Assembly (NCBI GenBank): GCA_019116025.1
Contig: DXCM01000073.1
Span: 1-63,245, forward strand
Source: Candidatus Companilactobacillus pullicola
GTDB taxonomy: Bacteria > Bacillota > Bacilli > Lactobacillales > Lactobacillaceae
Length of the DNA stretch: 63,245 bases
Reading direction: 5' to 3'
Shown here: piece after piece, positions 37,167-46,570 of the stretch
Layout of the letters: each line of letters opens with the position of its first letter
Numbering within the stretch: position 1 is the stretch's first letter
Translations under genes and position numbers: made by a program
Notes under the pieces: model-generated
Told to the model about the DNA's origin: nothing
The model's database searches: none
Seen by the model: only the letters and a program-made list of their open reading frames with translations

Positions 37167-39125
37167 TTATTCACTCTCTCTAGTATCATGTGGATCTTGA
37201 ATTCTCTTAAACATCTTTTCCAAATCTTTATTACTGAATTCAACCAAAACCGGACGTCCATGAGGACAATTATACGGATTCTCAGCTTTAGTCAGGTTAT
37301 GCAACAACTGCACAGCTTCACGATCGTCGATATGATGATTAGCCTTAATAGCTCGTTTACAACTCATCATGATGGCATTCTTTTCACGGAAACTAGCAAC
37401 ACTGATTTTAGAATCATTTAACACATAGTCAACCATTTCTTTGATAGTCGATTCCTCTTGTCCCGGAACAAACCATGTGGGATGGGTGTTGACGACAAAA
37501 CTATTTTGTCCAAAATCATCCAGATAAAGTCCGATACTTTCTAGAACGGGTTTCTTTTCACGAATCAAAATGCTTTCAGAATTTGGATAATCTAAAACAA
37601 TAGGAACTAATAACTTCTGTTGATCATTGGAAACTTTACCGATCTCTTTACGATAATATTCGTAATTAACACGTTCTTGAGCCGCATGTTGGTCGATCAA
37701 ATAAAAGCCATCGCCACTTTCGGCGACCAAATAAGTTCCATGAATCTGACCAATATAACGTAAATCTGGAAAGCCGCTCTTCTCTTCTTGGTTGATCGGT
37801 TCAGCTTTCGGAGCAGCTGTCTTTTGTGACTCATTATCTAAAACTTTAACCTTATCAGTAGTTTCTGCTTGCAAACGTTGATCCCAAGATTTCAAATGTT
37901 TTGGATCTTTAAAAATTGGCATCCCAGTCATCGGTGTTTCAAAGGTTTCATTTGTTTCCATTGGCTGTGGTTGTTCTTGTGGAGTAGCTGGCTCTACTGT
38001 TTTAGTAGGTGTACTCAAAGGTTCACTGATCTTATCAATCGTTGCAATATCATTGAAACTGATCTGTTCTGGCTTGTAAGTATCAACCGGCTTTACTGGT
38101 TCTTTTCTGCCTAAGTTCTTAACCGCATCTGGAATCAAGTTTTGATCTGACAAACGATTCTTAATTCCATTACTAATCAAATCACCGATATGTCCTTCAT
38201 TTGAAAGACGTACCTCTTGTTTTGTCGGATGAACGTTGATATCAACCAAACTAGGATCCATTTTGATGTCGATCACTGCTACCGGAAATCTAGCTACCAT
38301 TAATTTTGAACCATAGCCCCGAATTACCGCATTAGTTAATTGGAAATTACGGATGTAACGTCCATTCAAAATCAGTGAAATGTAGGAACGATTTGACCGT
38401 GTCGTATCTGGTTTAGAGAAGAATCCGTGAATCTCGTAGTCGGGATCAGAATTTTCAAACTCCAACATATGACTGGCAATCGTTCGTCCATAAATACCAG
38501 CAATTGTCTGTTGAAGATTGTCATTGCCAGAGGTCCAAATTAAATCTTTTCCTTCATTAATTAATCTAAAGGAAATATCAGGATGTCCCATGGCTAGTCG
38601 ATCAACGATATCGACAATCTTATTCAACTCAGTATGAAGCGACTTCACATATTTCAAACGAGCTGGTGTGTTGAAAAACATATCTTCAACTGTAATTGTT
38701 GTTCCTTTAGAACGGGCAAAGGTTTCTTTTTTAACTAACTCATTTCCTGAATACTTAGCACGGATAGCTGACTTGCCATCAGTACTGGATACGGCAGTTA
38801 ACTTGGAAATAGACGCAATACTGGCCAAAGCTTCACCACGGAAACCGAGTGTCCTGATATTGAATAGATCACGGTCGTTGGCAATTTTACTAGTTGTATG
38901 TGGCAAAAAGGCTACTTCCACATCATCTGCGGAAATGCCTTTACCATTGTCATTGACTTCGATTAATTTTAATCCTGCTTGCTGAATCGTGATCAGCACT
39001 TGTGTTGCTTGTGCATCGATGGAATTTTCCACCAGCTCTTTAACGACTGATGCGGGGCGTTCAATAACTTCCCCAGCCGCAATCTGGTTACTCAATTCAA
39101 CTGGCAGTTCATGAATTATACCCAC
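37167..39125 (-). CDS. mutL: DNA mismatch repair protein MutL
   Basis: About 652 residues if started at the GTG at 39125 (MGIIHELPVEL), five bases after AAGGTGG; an in-frame GTG three codons upstream (39134) is less well placed. GHKL ATPase motifs: VKELVENSIDA, DNGKGIS, TLGFRGEAL, GTTITVEDMFFNTPAR. The C-terminal dimerisation domain has DQHAAQERVNYE, corresponding to the DQHAx2E endonuclease motif, so it probably nicks DNA. It follows mutS by 6 bases. Confidence 0.96.
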   Translation of the reverse strand: MGIIHELPVELSNQIAAGEVIERPASVVKELVENSIDAQATQVLITIQQAGLKLIEVNDNGKGISADDVEVAFLPHTTSKIANDRDLFNIRTLGFRGEALASIASISKLTAVSSTDGKSAIRAKYSGNELVKKETFARSKGTTITVEDMFFNTPARLKYVKSLHTELNKIVDIVDRLAMGHPDISFRLINEGKDLIWTSGNDNLQQTIAGIYGRTIASHMLEFENSDPDYEIHGFFSKPDTTRSNRSYISLILNGRYIRNFQLTNAVIRGYGSKLMVARFPVAVIDIKMDPSLVDINVHPTKQEVRLSNEGHIGDLISNGIKNRLSDQNLIPDAVKNLGRKEPVKPVDTYKPEQISFNDIATIDKISEPLSTPTKTVEPATPQEQPQPMETNETFETPMTGMPIFKDPKHLKSWDQRLQAETTDKVKVLDNESQKTAAPKAEPINQEEKSGFPDLRYIGQIHGTYLVAESGDGFYLIDQHAAQERVNYEYYRKEIGKVSNDQQKLLVPIVLDYPNSESILIREKKPVLESIGLYLDDFGQNSFVVNTHPTWFVPGQEESTIKEMVDYVLNDSKISVASFREKNAIMMSCKRAIKANHHIDDREAVQLLHNLTKAENPYNCPHGRPVLVEFSNKDLEKMFKRIQDPHDTRESE

Positions 39126-39140
39126 GTTTTCCACCTTCTT

Positions 39141-41789
39141 TTATTTAAGTTTCTTTTGCCATTTGTATAGTAAGTTGATGGCATCAATTGGAGTGACACT
39201 CATTAAATCTTGATTGTTTAATTCTTTGAGAACTTGATTCTCTTTTGTTGATAACTTCTTAGTTGTCTTTTCTGGTTCAGGGAATAATGACATTTGCGTA
39301 TCTTCTTCCACTTCAGGTTCTGGTTCAGCACTTGCTTCAGGTACATTTTCTGATACTGATTGAGCAACGACTGGTTGAACATCTTCATGAATACTGTCAG
39401 AAGTAGTTGTATGAACTGAAGTCTCTTCCAAACTACTCAAAATTTTATCAGCTCGGACCAAAACATCATCAGGTAACCCTGCTAATTTAGCAACGTGGAT
39501 ACCATATGATTTATCTGCTGGACCGGGTAAAACTTTATGAAGAAAGACTAAATCGCCATTCTCTTCAGAAGCGTCAACGTGGACATTCTTTAGACCTGGC
39601 AACTGACTTTCTAGTTCTGTCAATTCATGATAGTGAGTTGAGAACAGTGTCATCGCTTTGACATGCTTATCAATGTATTCAATGATTGCTTGCGCTAAAG
39701 CCATTCCGTCATAAGTAGCCGTTCCTCGACCAATTTCGTCAAAGATAATCAAACTGTTTGGAGTCGCATTCTTCAAGGCATCATTAGCTTCACGCATCTC
39801 AACCATGAAAGTTGAATCACCGGAAATGAGATCATCGGCGGCACCAATTCTAGTAAAGATATGATCAAAAATTGGCATTTGAGCTGAATCAGCTGGTACG
39901 AAACAACCGATTTGAGCCATGATAACTGTCAAGGCCATCTGACGCATGTAAGTACTCTTACCAGACATGTTAGGACCAGTAATTAAAAGAATATCCGTCT
40001 GGTCGTCAAAGTTAACATCATTAGGAATATAACTGTTATTACTCAAGACTTTTTCCACAACTGGATGACGTCCATTTGTGATATTTAACTCATGTTTTTC
40101 GATGAATTCTGGTGCTACGTAGTGATATTCCTCACTGACAACCGCAAAACTCTGTAAAACATCTAGGCGAGATACGATGTTAGCAAGGGATTGAATTCGT
40201 CTAATTTGATCTTTAATTTTGCCTCTAATTTGATCAAATAAGTGATATTCCAAACTTTTAGATTTTTCCTCAGCTTCAAGAATCAAGCTCTCTTTATCTT
40301 TTAATTCTGGGGTGATATATCTTTCCGCGTTAACCAATGTTTGCTTACGTTGGTAACGATCTTCTGGAACTTTATCGATATTGGCACGACTGACTTCGAT
40401 GTAATAACCGAAAACCTTGTTATAGCCGATCTTCAAGTTATTGATACCAGTCAATTCTTGTTCCTTAGCCTTTAAAGTTGCTAACCACTGTTTACCATTC
40501 TTAGAGGCGTCAAGATATTTATCAAGTTGGTCATTATAACCTTCTTTAATCAAGCCACCGCCAGTAATGGATATCGGAGCTTCCTCCACAATAGCTTTGT
40601 CGATCAGTTCACGAATATCAGCCACTTCATCAATTTTTTCCACATAGGCTGTCAATTCATCATCGCCAATGTCTAAAAGAATCGATTTGATTTCTGGAAC
40701 TTGTTCAAGCGAGGTCTTTAATTGAATCAAGTCACGGCCATTAACCGTTCCATAGGCAACTCGTCCGGCTAAACGTTCTAGATCGTAGACTTTAGTTAAA
40801 TAATCTTGGAAGGATGATCTTTGGAAATAATTATCCATGAAAACTTGAACGAAGTGCTGACGTTGTTTTAGCTTGTCGACACTGATCAAAGGACGGGCTA
40901 ACCATTGTTTCAATAGTCGACTTCCCATGGCAGTCTTAGTTTCATCCAATAGCCACAAGAGCGTTCCTGACTTCTTATTAGTACGGATATTCTTGAACAA
41001 CTCTAAGTTACTTTGAGCAGAATGATCCATCAACAAATATGAGGAAGTCTCATATGATTGAGCGGCTTTCAAATGATCTAGAGAACGCATTTGCGTCTTG
41101 ATTAGATAACTTATCAACAACTTAACGGTGGATACTTCTAGTTTCGAACTGATTTGTGAAAAATCAAAGCTGTAGTTATCATCCAGGTCGTCCAATTTTG
41201 AAATCAAGATTCCATATTTACGTAATTGATCGAGATATTTTTGTGGGAAACTGCCGGAAACAACGGTTTCTTTGGTATCCAAATTCTGTAGTTCATTCGT
41301 TAAATCTAATTGGCTAGTAACCGATGTGACTTTCACTTCACCGGTGGATAAGTCTGCGTAAGCTAATCCAAAAACATCTTTATTAGCTGTAATAGCTGTG
41401 ATGTAGTTGTTTTCCTTAGCTTGATCGGATTTATCCATGATCGTTCCAGGTGTAACTACTCGTGTAACGCCACGTTTAACCATTTTACCTTGGGCATCAG
41501 CAGGATTTTCCAATTGATCACAGACGGCAACTTTATAACCCTTATCCACAAGTGTATCAATGTAACCTTCAATAGCATGGTGAGGAACTCCACACATTGG
41601 GATGCCTTCATCGGCTTTTTTATTACGGGATGTCAAAGTCAGTTCTAGTATTTGTGAACCCTTAACGGCATCGTCATAGAACATTTCATAAAAGTCACCA
41701 ACACGATATAACAAAAAAGCATCTGGATATTGTTTCTTATACTCCAGATATTGCTCCATCATTGGTGTTTCTTTAGTTTTTTGAGGCAT
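39141..41789 (-). CDS. mutS: DNA mismatch repair protein MutS
   Basis: An 882-residue mismatch sensor. The N-terminal mismatch-binding motif is [13 protein letters not shown], the ATPase has Walker [14 protein letters not shown] and Walker [18 protein letters not shown]. An acidic tail near residues 800-850 contains QMSLFPEPE, a beta-clamp-binding motif of the QxxLF type. The SD GAGGGGA precedes the ATG. It heads mutS-mutL-ruvA-ruvB, after ymdB. Confidence 0.97.
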   Translation of the reverse strand: MPQKTKETPMMEQYLEYKKQYPDAFLLYRVGDFYEMFYDDAVKGSQILELTLTSRNKKADEGIPMCGVPHHAIEGYIDTLVDKGYKVAVCDQLENPADAQGKMVKRGVTRVVTPGTIMDKSDQAKENNYITAITANKDVFGLAYADLSTGEVKVTSVTSQLDLTNELQNLDTKETVVSGSFPQKYLDQLRKYGILISKLDDLDDNYSFDFSQISSKLEVSTVKLLISYLIKTQMRSLDHLKAAQSYETSSYLLMDHSAQSNLELFKNIRTNKKSGTLLWLLDETKTAMGSRLLKQWLARPLISVDKLKQRQHFVQVFMDNYFQRSSFQDYLTKVYDLERLAGRVAYGTVNGRDLIQLKTSLEQVPEIKSILLDIGDDELTAYVEKIDEVADIRELIDKAIVEEAPISITGGGLIKEGYNDQLDKYLDASKNGKQWLATLKAKEQELTGINNLKIGYNKVFGYYIEVSRANIDKVPEDRYQRKQTLVNAERYITPELKDKESLILEAEEKSKSLEYHLFDQIRGKIKDQIRRIQSLANIVSRLDVLQSFAVVSEEYHYVAPEFIEKHELNITNGRHPVVEKVLSNNSYIPNDVNFDDQTDILLITGPNMSGKSTYMRQMALTVIMAQIGCFVPADSAQMPIFDHIFTRIGAADDLISGDSTFMVEMREANDALKNATPNSLIIFDEIGRGTATYDGMALAQAIIEYIDKHVKAMTLFSTHYHELTELESQLPGLKNVHVDASEENGDLVFLHKVLPGPADKSYGIHVAKLAGLPDDVLVRADKILSSLEETSVHTTTSDSIHEDVQPVVAQSVSENVPEASAEPEPEVEEDTQMSLFPEPEKTTKKLSTKENQVLKELNNQDLMSVTPIDAINLLYKWQKKLK

Positions 41790-41802
41790 GAATTCCCCTC
41801 CA

Positions 41803-42606
41803 TTAATTCAAAAAAGATTGATTGTTTGGTGTGATCACGTAATTCTTGATACTACGTGCATTATTTGTTTGATCATTAATTTCGATAACAGCAAAGCCGA
41901 TCTGCATACGGCCGTCTTCGTCAACATCGAATCTGTTAGGTCTTTGTGTTAAGAAACGATTGATGATTGGTTCTTTTTTATCACCTAAAATACCATCGTA
42001 TGAGCCAGTCATCCCGACATCAGTTAGGTAAGCTGTTTGCTTGTTGATAACCTGTGCATCGTTTGTTTGAACGTGAGTGTGCGTACCACAGACAGCTGAG
42101 ACACGGCCGGTCACATAATTACCGAAAGCAATTTTTTCACTGGTTGTTTCAGCGTGGAAATCGACAAACTTGATAGCATCTTCATCTAAAGTCTTGAGCA
42201 ACTTATCAGCTTCTAGAAATGGATTGTCGATCGGTTGCATCAAGGCCGTTCCCATCATATTGATAACATAGACTTTTTTCGTATTAACATTAATTTCTAG
42301 ATAACCACGTCCAGGAACATGGTCACCAGGAAAATTATATGGGCGGAGAATATTTTTCTTCGGATCGTCGATGAAGTCAAGAATCTCACGCTTATCCCAA
42401 GTATGATTTCCTCCCGTTACGACATCAGCACCGGCACGTGTGATTTTTTGATAATCAGGCTCTTTCGTACCCTTACCACCAGCAGCGTTCTCACCATTAA
42501 CAATCGTTAATTGTGGCTTAACCTTCTTCTTGATTTCAGGTAGATATGTTTCTATAGCTTTAATGCCGACAGAACCCACGACATCGCCAACGAAAAGTAT
42601 TTTCAT
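41803..42606 (-). CDS. ymdB: YmdB family metallophosphoesterase (TIGR00282)
   Basis: 267 residues. Motifs [55 protein letters not shown] and [11 protein letters not shown]. The Bacillus protein is a 2',3'-cyclic nucleotide phosphodiesterase that affects biofilm and motility choice. In many Firmicutes ymdB follows rny; here the upstream side is an orphan terminator and then the restriction-modification locus. Confidence 0.92.
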   Translation of the reverse strand: MKILFVGDVVGSVGIKAIETYLPEIKKKVKPQLTIVNGENAAGGKGTKEPDYQKITRAGADVVTGGNHTWDKREILDFIDDPKKNILRPYNFPGDHVPGRGYLEINVNTKKVYVINMMGTALMQPIDNPFLEADKLLKTLDEDAIKFVDFHAETTSEKIAFGNYVTGRVSAVCGTHTHVQTNDAQVINKQTAYLTDVGMTGSYDGILGDKKEPIINRFLTQRPNRFDVDEDGRMQIGFAVIEINDQTNNARSIKNYVITPNNQSFLN

Positions 42607-42661
42607 TATATTTTTATCCCCAATCTTTACCTATGATATTGTATCAATTTTAGAGGAAATT

Positions 42662-42688
42662 AAAAAGGCCAGACGAACGTCTGGTCGT
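42662..42688 (-). terminator. Orphan terminator upstream of ymdB
   Basis: On the minus strand the hairpin GACCAGAC-GTTC... (42667-42686) is followed by TTTTTAA. It is oriented to stop transcription coming from the right, yet the next genes to the right are the plus-strand hsdS cassette and the distant recombinase. It may be left over from a lost or displaced neighbour of ymdB. Confidence 0.7.
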
Positions 42689-43022
42689 ATATTTTAACAC
42701 TTAAGAAGTTTCTTTTAAATCAAATCGTATTTCCTTCTATATTGTCAAGTTGGACCAGTCCTATTCTATTTTTTGCAATGTCCATTTATTTCGGAATTCT
42801 ATTTTGAAACTCTTCTTTCTCCAATATTCTAAATTATTAAGTAAATCCGATATACACCGCCCCCAAAAATTTTAAGTCATTACTATCTTGTCCGATTTTT
42901 CTCTCAACTACTAATTATCCAAAATAAATTTCATTATTTTGAATATAATAACCTTCATTATTAGAGGAATTTTCTTTCATAAAAAATAATCATTTTTATA
43001 AATTTCTATATTTTTTTTATAG

Positions 43023-43038
43023 ACTGAAACTTGGGAAC
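43023..43038 (+). repeat. Outer inverted repeat of the hsdS inversion system, left arm
   Basis: ACTGAAACTTGGGAAC matches the reverse complement of 46512-46527 (ACTGACGCTTGGGAAC) at 14 of 16 positions. It sits where the conserved N-terminus of HsdS joins the first target-recognition domain. Confidence 0.65.
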
Positions 43039-43064
43039 AGGATAACATTGGGTCCCATCTTATT

Positions 43065-44249
43065 TTGTTAAAGGATGGTACTCATGGTACACATAGAGAC
43101 TTTGTAGATGGTCCACTTTTATTAAGTGCAAAAAATATAAAAAATGGAAAAATTAACATTAGTAATAACGAGAGGCATATATCGATTTCTGATTTTGAAT
43201 CCATTCATAAATCATTTAGATTAAAAAAAGGAGACATACTATTAACAATTGTTGGATCGATTGGTCAAACCGCTATATATAATGGAGATACACATATAAC
43301 CTTTCAAAGAAGTGTTGCATACCTTAGAACAAAAGATATAGATTCCGAATTTTTAAGATTTTTAATTATGGCACCACATTTCCAAAAAAAATTAAAAATA
43401 AATCAAGTTGTATCCGCCCAACCGGGAATATATTTAGGAGATATTAAAAATATAAGTATAAAGTATTCTAAGAATAGTAATGAACAGTTGTTAATAAAAA
43501 ATATACTTAATTTAATTGACATTTCTATTACTCTACAACAACGGCAGTTAGACCTATATAAGAAACTTAAGAAGGGATTATTGCAAAAACTATTCCCTAA
43601 AGATGGGGAAAAAGTTCCTGAAGTGAGGTTTGCTGATTTTCACGAAGATTGGAAACAATTTAAGTTAAACGAACTTAGAGATTTCAATGATAAATATTCA
43701 TTTACAGGGGGCCCTTTTGGATCAGATTTAAAATCTTCTGATTATACTTCCGATGGCATTAGAATTATTCAGTTGCAAAATATAGGAGATGGTTTCTTTT
43801 TAAATAATTACAAAATTTATACATCTAAGGAAAAAGCACAATCTCTCTCTTCAAATTATATATATCCAGGTGAAATAATTATCGCAAAAATGGCTTCTCC
43901 ACTTGCCAGAGCGACGATTATTCCTAAATTGACGGATATTTTCTTAATGTCTTCTGATGGAATTAGATTAAAAATCGATTCAAAAAAATATGATAATTAC
44001 TTTGTTTTAACGGCTATAAATAATAGTTCTTTTAGAAAAAAAGCTCTCGCTAATTCGTCTGGGACAACTAGAAAACGAATTGGCTTGGCTGTATTAGGAA
44101 ATCTTATTTTGAATATTCCAAAATTTCAAGAACAAGTAAAGGTGGGAGGAACTTTTAAACGAATAGATAGGCAAATCACTCTACAATATGAAAAATTAAA
44201 CAAATTAAACTTTTTTAAGAAATACCTTTTACAAAAATTATTCATCTAA
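43065..44249 (+). CDS. Type I restriction specificity subunit HsdS, silent inverted cassette (5'-truncated)
   Basis: 394 residues. Two target-recognition domains are separated by the conserved repeat ITLQQRQLDLYKKLKKGLLQ, with a closing ITLQYEKLNKLNFFKKYLLQ helix. The N-terminal conserved segment is missing: the frame is open back to TETWEQ at 43023 and then hits a stop, and only a TTG at 43065 could start it. It is convergent with the recombinase gene and inverted relative to the expressed hsdS. It is best read as a store of alternative recognition domains rather than an expressed gene. Confidence 0.85.
   Translation: MLKDGTHGTHRDFVDGPLLLSAKNIKNGKINISNNERHISISDFESIHKSFRLKKGDILLTIVGSIGQTAIYNGDTHITFQRSVAYLRTKDIDSEFLRFLIMAPHFQKKLKINQVVSAQPGIYLGDIKNISIKYSKNSNEQLLIKNILNLIDISITLQQRQLDLYKKLKKGLLQKLFPKDGEKVPEVRFADFHEDWKQFKLNELRDFNDKYSFTGGPFGSDLKSSDYTSDGIRIIQLQNIGDGFFLNNYKIYTSKEKAQSLSSNYIYPGEIIIAKMASPLARATIIPKLTDIFLMSSDGIRLKIDSKKYDNYFVLTAINNSSFRKKALANSSGTTRKRIGLAVLGNLILNIPKFQEQVKVGGTFKRIDRQITLQYEKLNKLNFFKKYLLQKLFI
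43530..43657 (+). repeat. Central inverted repeat of the hsdS inversion system, left arm
   Basis: 128 bp matching the reverse complement of 45879-46006 with about 10 mismatches. The first 41 bp (43530-43570) are identical. It encodes the conserved central helix between the two recognition domains. Confidence 0.92.
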
Positions 44250-44250
44250 C

Positions 44251-44294
44251 AAAAAGACAAACACGACAAAATCATTGTTATGTTTGTTTTTTTA
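44251..44294. terminator. Bidirectional terminator between the silent hsdS and the recombinase
   Basis: AAAAAGACAAACA pairs with TGTTTGTTTTTTT around an AT-rich loop, between convergent genes. Confidence 0.75.
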
Positions 44295-45218
44295 CATTAA
44301 TTGAGCCATTTGTCTCATTATTTTTTCGCCATCCTGTGTTTCTAATTCTTGAATAATGTGTAGATAAGTATCCTGAGTAGTGGTCATATTAGAGTGACCA
44401 AGTCTTCTTGCAACGCTAGCAATCGAAACCCCAGCAAATAAGAGGATTGAAGCGTGAGTATGTCTGAGTCCATGAACAGTTATGACGGGGACTTGGGCAC
44501 GCTCGCATAGAACAGTTAGACGATTATTTACGGTTGAATTAAAGACACGTCGTTTAACAAAAATCGGTTCATCTTCAGGTAAATCTTTCACCAGTTGTGA
44601 GAATTGCATAGCAATTTGCCAATCGAGTTGTACCTTTCTAATTGAAGAAAAGTTTTTTGTTGGTTGAAATCCGCCCTTTGTTGCCCGATAATTCCAGGTT
44701 TTGCTGACGCTTAATAATTGTTTGGTAAAGTCAAAATCATTTGGAGTAACCGCTAAAGCCTCTGCAAATCTCAATCCGGTTTTAGCCACTAGTAAAATAT
44801 ACCAATCCCAATTCAATTCCGTCCCTAAATCAAGTTGTCTAATTAGTTGTTGTAATTCGTATTGATTTAAAAATTTCGGCTTTTTATTACCTGGCTTTTT
44901 ACCCTTAATAACAATTTTTCGAGTAGGATTCTGTTTGATTAATCCTTCGTCTAAAGCATCTATAATTGCACTTTTTACTTGATGGTGAAAATCCTGAGTT
45001 GTTTGTTTCTCATGTTCCAAAGCGTAATCATTGATTAATTTTTGATAGGTTCGACGATTCAAATCATTTAATTTTAATTCTGGAGCCAATTTAGTGATCC
45101 ACTTTAAACACATATAGTATTTATCTAAAGTTACTGATCTAATGGCATTAACTTTGTATAGCTCAATCCATTCTTCATAATACTTATAAAATAATTGTGA
45201 TGATTTAGTTCTGGGCAT
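44292..45218 (-). CDS. Tyrosine recombinase (XerC/integrase family), probable hsdS invertase
   Basis: 308 residues. An N-terminal SAM-like DNA-binding domain is followed by the catalytic domain with KTGLRFAEAL (Arg), HGLRHTHASI (His-x-x-Arg), LGHSNMTTTQDTYLHI (His and nucleophilic Tyr). It lies between an expressed and a silent hsdS in opposite orientation, flanked by inverted repeats, exactly as the recombinases of inverting type I systems in streptococci and lactobacilli. It probably catalyses inversion of the hsdS segments. No phage genes are nearby. Confidence 0.9.
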   Translation of the reverse strand: MPRTKSSQLFYKYYEEWIELYKVNAIRSVTLDKYYMCLKWITKLAPELKLNDLNRRTYQKLINDYALEHEKQTTQDFHHQVKSAIIDALDEGLIKQNPTRKIVIKGKKPGNKKPKFLNQYELQQLIRQLDLGTELNWDWYILLVAKTGLRFAEALAVTPNDFDFTKQLLSVSKTWNYRATKGGFQPTKNFSSIRKVQLDWQIAMQFSQLVKDLPEDEPIFVKRRVFNSTVNNRLTVLCERAQVPVITVHGLRHTHASILLFAGVSIASVARRLGHSNMTTTQDTYLHIIQELETQDGEKIMRQMAQLM

Positions 45219-45307
45219 AGAAAAAACCTCCGAATAATTTATATGGTATTAAATTTAGATACCAGTATTTATTATCCAGAAGTTTAAATTTCTAGCATTC
45301 AATTTTG

Positions 45308-46570
45308 TTAAATAAATAATTTTTGCAGAAAATATTTTTTTAATTCTTCTAATTTATTTATTTTATATTGTTGTAGAGTAATAACATTTTCAATATTTTT
45401 GAAAAAGATACTTAGTTTTTTTTGCTCAAGCTCATTTGGAAACTTTATTATAAAAGTTCTTATTGATTTCATGGACAATGCAGGCTGTGATGAAGAACTG
45501 CTTAATGGGAGAACGTTTTTTAAGTAGAACGATGGTGTAGACATATACTCTCTAAAGAAATAAGGAATATACTGTTCATTAAATCTTATTAGTGCAACAT
45601 TTGGAGCCAAATAAAATGAGTCATTTTGAGGGACCAATGCACTTTCACCCAAGGTTCCTACATAAGTAAATAACATATCATTTTTATATAATTTACTTCG
45701 TTTTAGTTTGGCAAAATTAGAATTGTCAATGTATTTAACGTCCGATAGATCTAATTTTCCATTTTTAACATTCAAACCTCTTAATGCAATAATTTTTCCC
45801 TTATTTGAATAATGTACATATTTTGTGAATTCAAATCCGGCCAATTTAGTAATATTTGATATTTCTCCTAGTTTGCACTGTTCCCAATCATCATGAAAAT
45901 CAGCAAATCTCACCTCAGGTACTTTTTCCCCATCTTTAGAGAATAGTTTCTGTAATAATCCCTTTTTAAGTTTCTTATATAGGTCTAACTGCCGTTGTTG
46001 TAGAGTTATGAGCTTATCAAAATTAGTCAAAAACTCCGCAATCTTATTTTGTTCCGCCAGAGCGGGTAATGGAACTGGAAATTTAACTAAAACATTTTGA
46101 TTTAAATGTTTAATTGTTCCTCCGGTTGATTGTTCACTTGAAAACTTTAATAAGAAAGGTGCTTTTAAATAATGAAAAAGATATTTGTCATTAACTTCAT
46201 TTTCATTTTTAATTCTTACATTAAAAACACCTGCATTTAGCGTGGCAGGCATTGGTAGATCTGTAACATAAGCAACTTTACCAAGTGTCCCATCTTTTGT
46301 GATCAAAATACTGCCATTTGAAATCTGAATTTTTTTATCTTGGTCAAAGCGATTTTTTTTCACGTAATGAATATTTGAATAGTCAATTTCACCATCTTTA
46401 AAGTCTGTGCCCGTTATTAACATATAGTCGCCGTTATCGAGAAATTCTGATGTTCTAAGATTTTGCCAACCGATTCTGGCATTCATATTCGCTAGATCCA
46501 ACAACTTACGAAGTTCCCAAGCGTCAGTAAACCCTTTAAATCGGACTTCAGGTACCATTTTCTTATCCAT
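45308..46570 (-). CDS. hsdS: Type I restriction specificity subunit HsdS (expressed copy)
   Basis: 420 residues. N-terminal conserved stub VPEVRFKGFTDAWE, recognition domain 1 (about 20-180), central conserved helix ITLQQRQLDLYKKLKKGLLQ with VPEVRFADFHDDWEQ, recognition domain 2 (about 220-380), and the closing helix ITLQQYKINKLEELKKYFLQ. Each recognition domain reads one half of a bipartite DNA site. It overlaps the end of hsdM by 8 bases, and is thus in the hsdR-hsdM-hsdS transcript. Its domain 2 half is flanked by the central inverted repeat and can be exchanged. Confidence 0.95.
   Translation of the reverse strand: MDKKMVPEVRFKGFTDAWELRKLLDLANMNARIGWQNLRTSEFLDNGDYMLITGTDFKDGEIDYSNIHYVKKNRFDQDKKIQISNGSILITKDGTLGKVAYVTDLPMPATLNAGVFNVRIKNENEVNDKYLFHYLKAPFLLKFSSEQSTGGTIKHLNQNVLVKFPVPLPALAEQNKIAEFLTNFDKLITLQQRQLDLYKKLKKGLLQKLFSKDGEKVPEVRFADFHDDWEQCKLGEISNITKLAGFEFTKYVHYSNKGKIIALRGLNVKNGKLDLSDVKYIDNSNFAKLKRSKLYKNDMLFTYVGTLGESALVPQNDSFYLAPNVALIRFNEQYIPYFFREYMSTPSFYLKNVLPLSSSSSQPALSMKSIRTFIIKFPNELEQKKLSIFFKNIENVITLQQYKINKLEELKKYFLQKLFI
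45879..46006 (-). repeat. Central inverted repeat of the hsdS inversion system, right arm
   Basis: Partner of 43530-43657, with the identical 41-bp core at 45966-46006. Recombination here inverts about 2.4 kb and swaps the second recognition domain of HsdS. Confidence 0.92.
46512..46527 (-). repeat. Outer inverted repeat of the hsdS inversion system, right arm
   Basis: Partner of 43023-43038 (14 of 16). Inversion here would swap both recognition domains (about 3.5 kb). Confidence 0.65.

Larger units (their letters stand above)
42607..43064. other. AT-rich boundary region between ymdB and the hsd locus
   Basis: It contains an orphan minus-strand terminator (42662-42688) with no gene before it and about 330 bp of very AT-rich DNA without a supported gene. 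The last 45 bases already encode the beginning of the silent hsdS cassette (TETWEQDNIG), which has no start codon at its natural position. Confidence 0.6.

Noticed and set aside
44292..45218. Recombinase read as a prophage or genomic island integrase
   Set aside because: No phage genes or att-like direct repeats are nearby, and its place between inverted hsdS copies with inverted repeats fits an invertase better.
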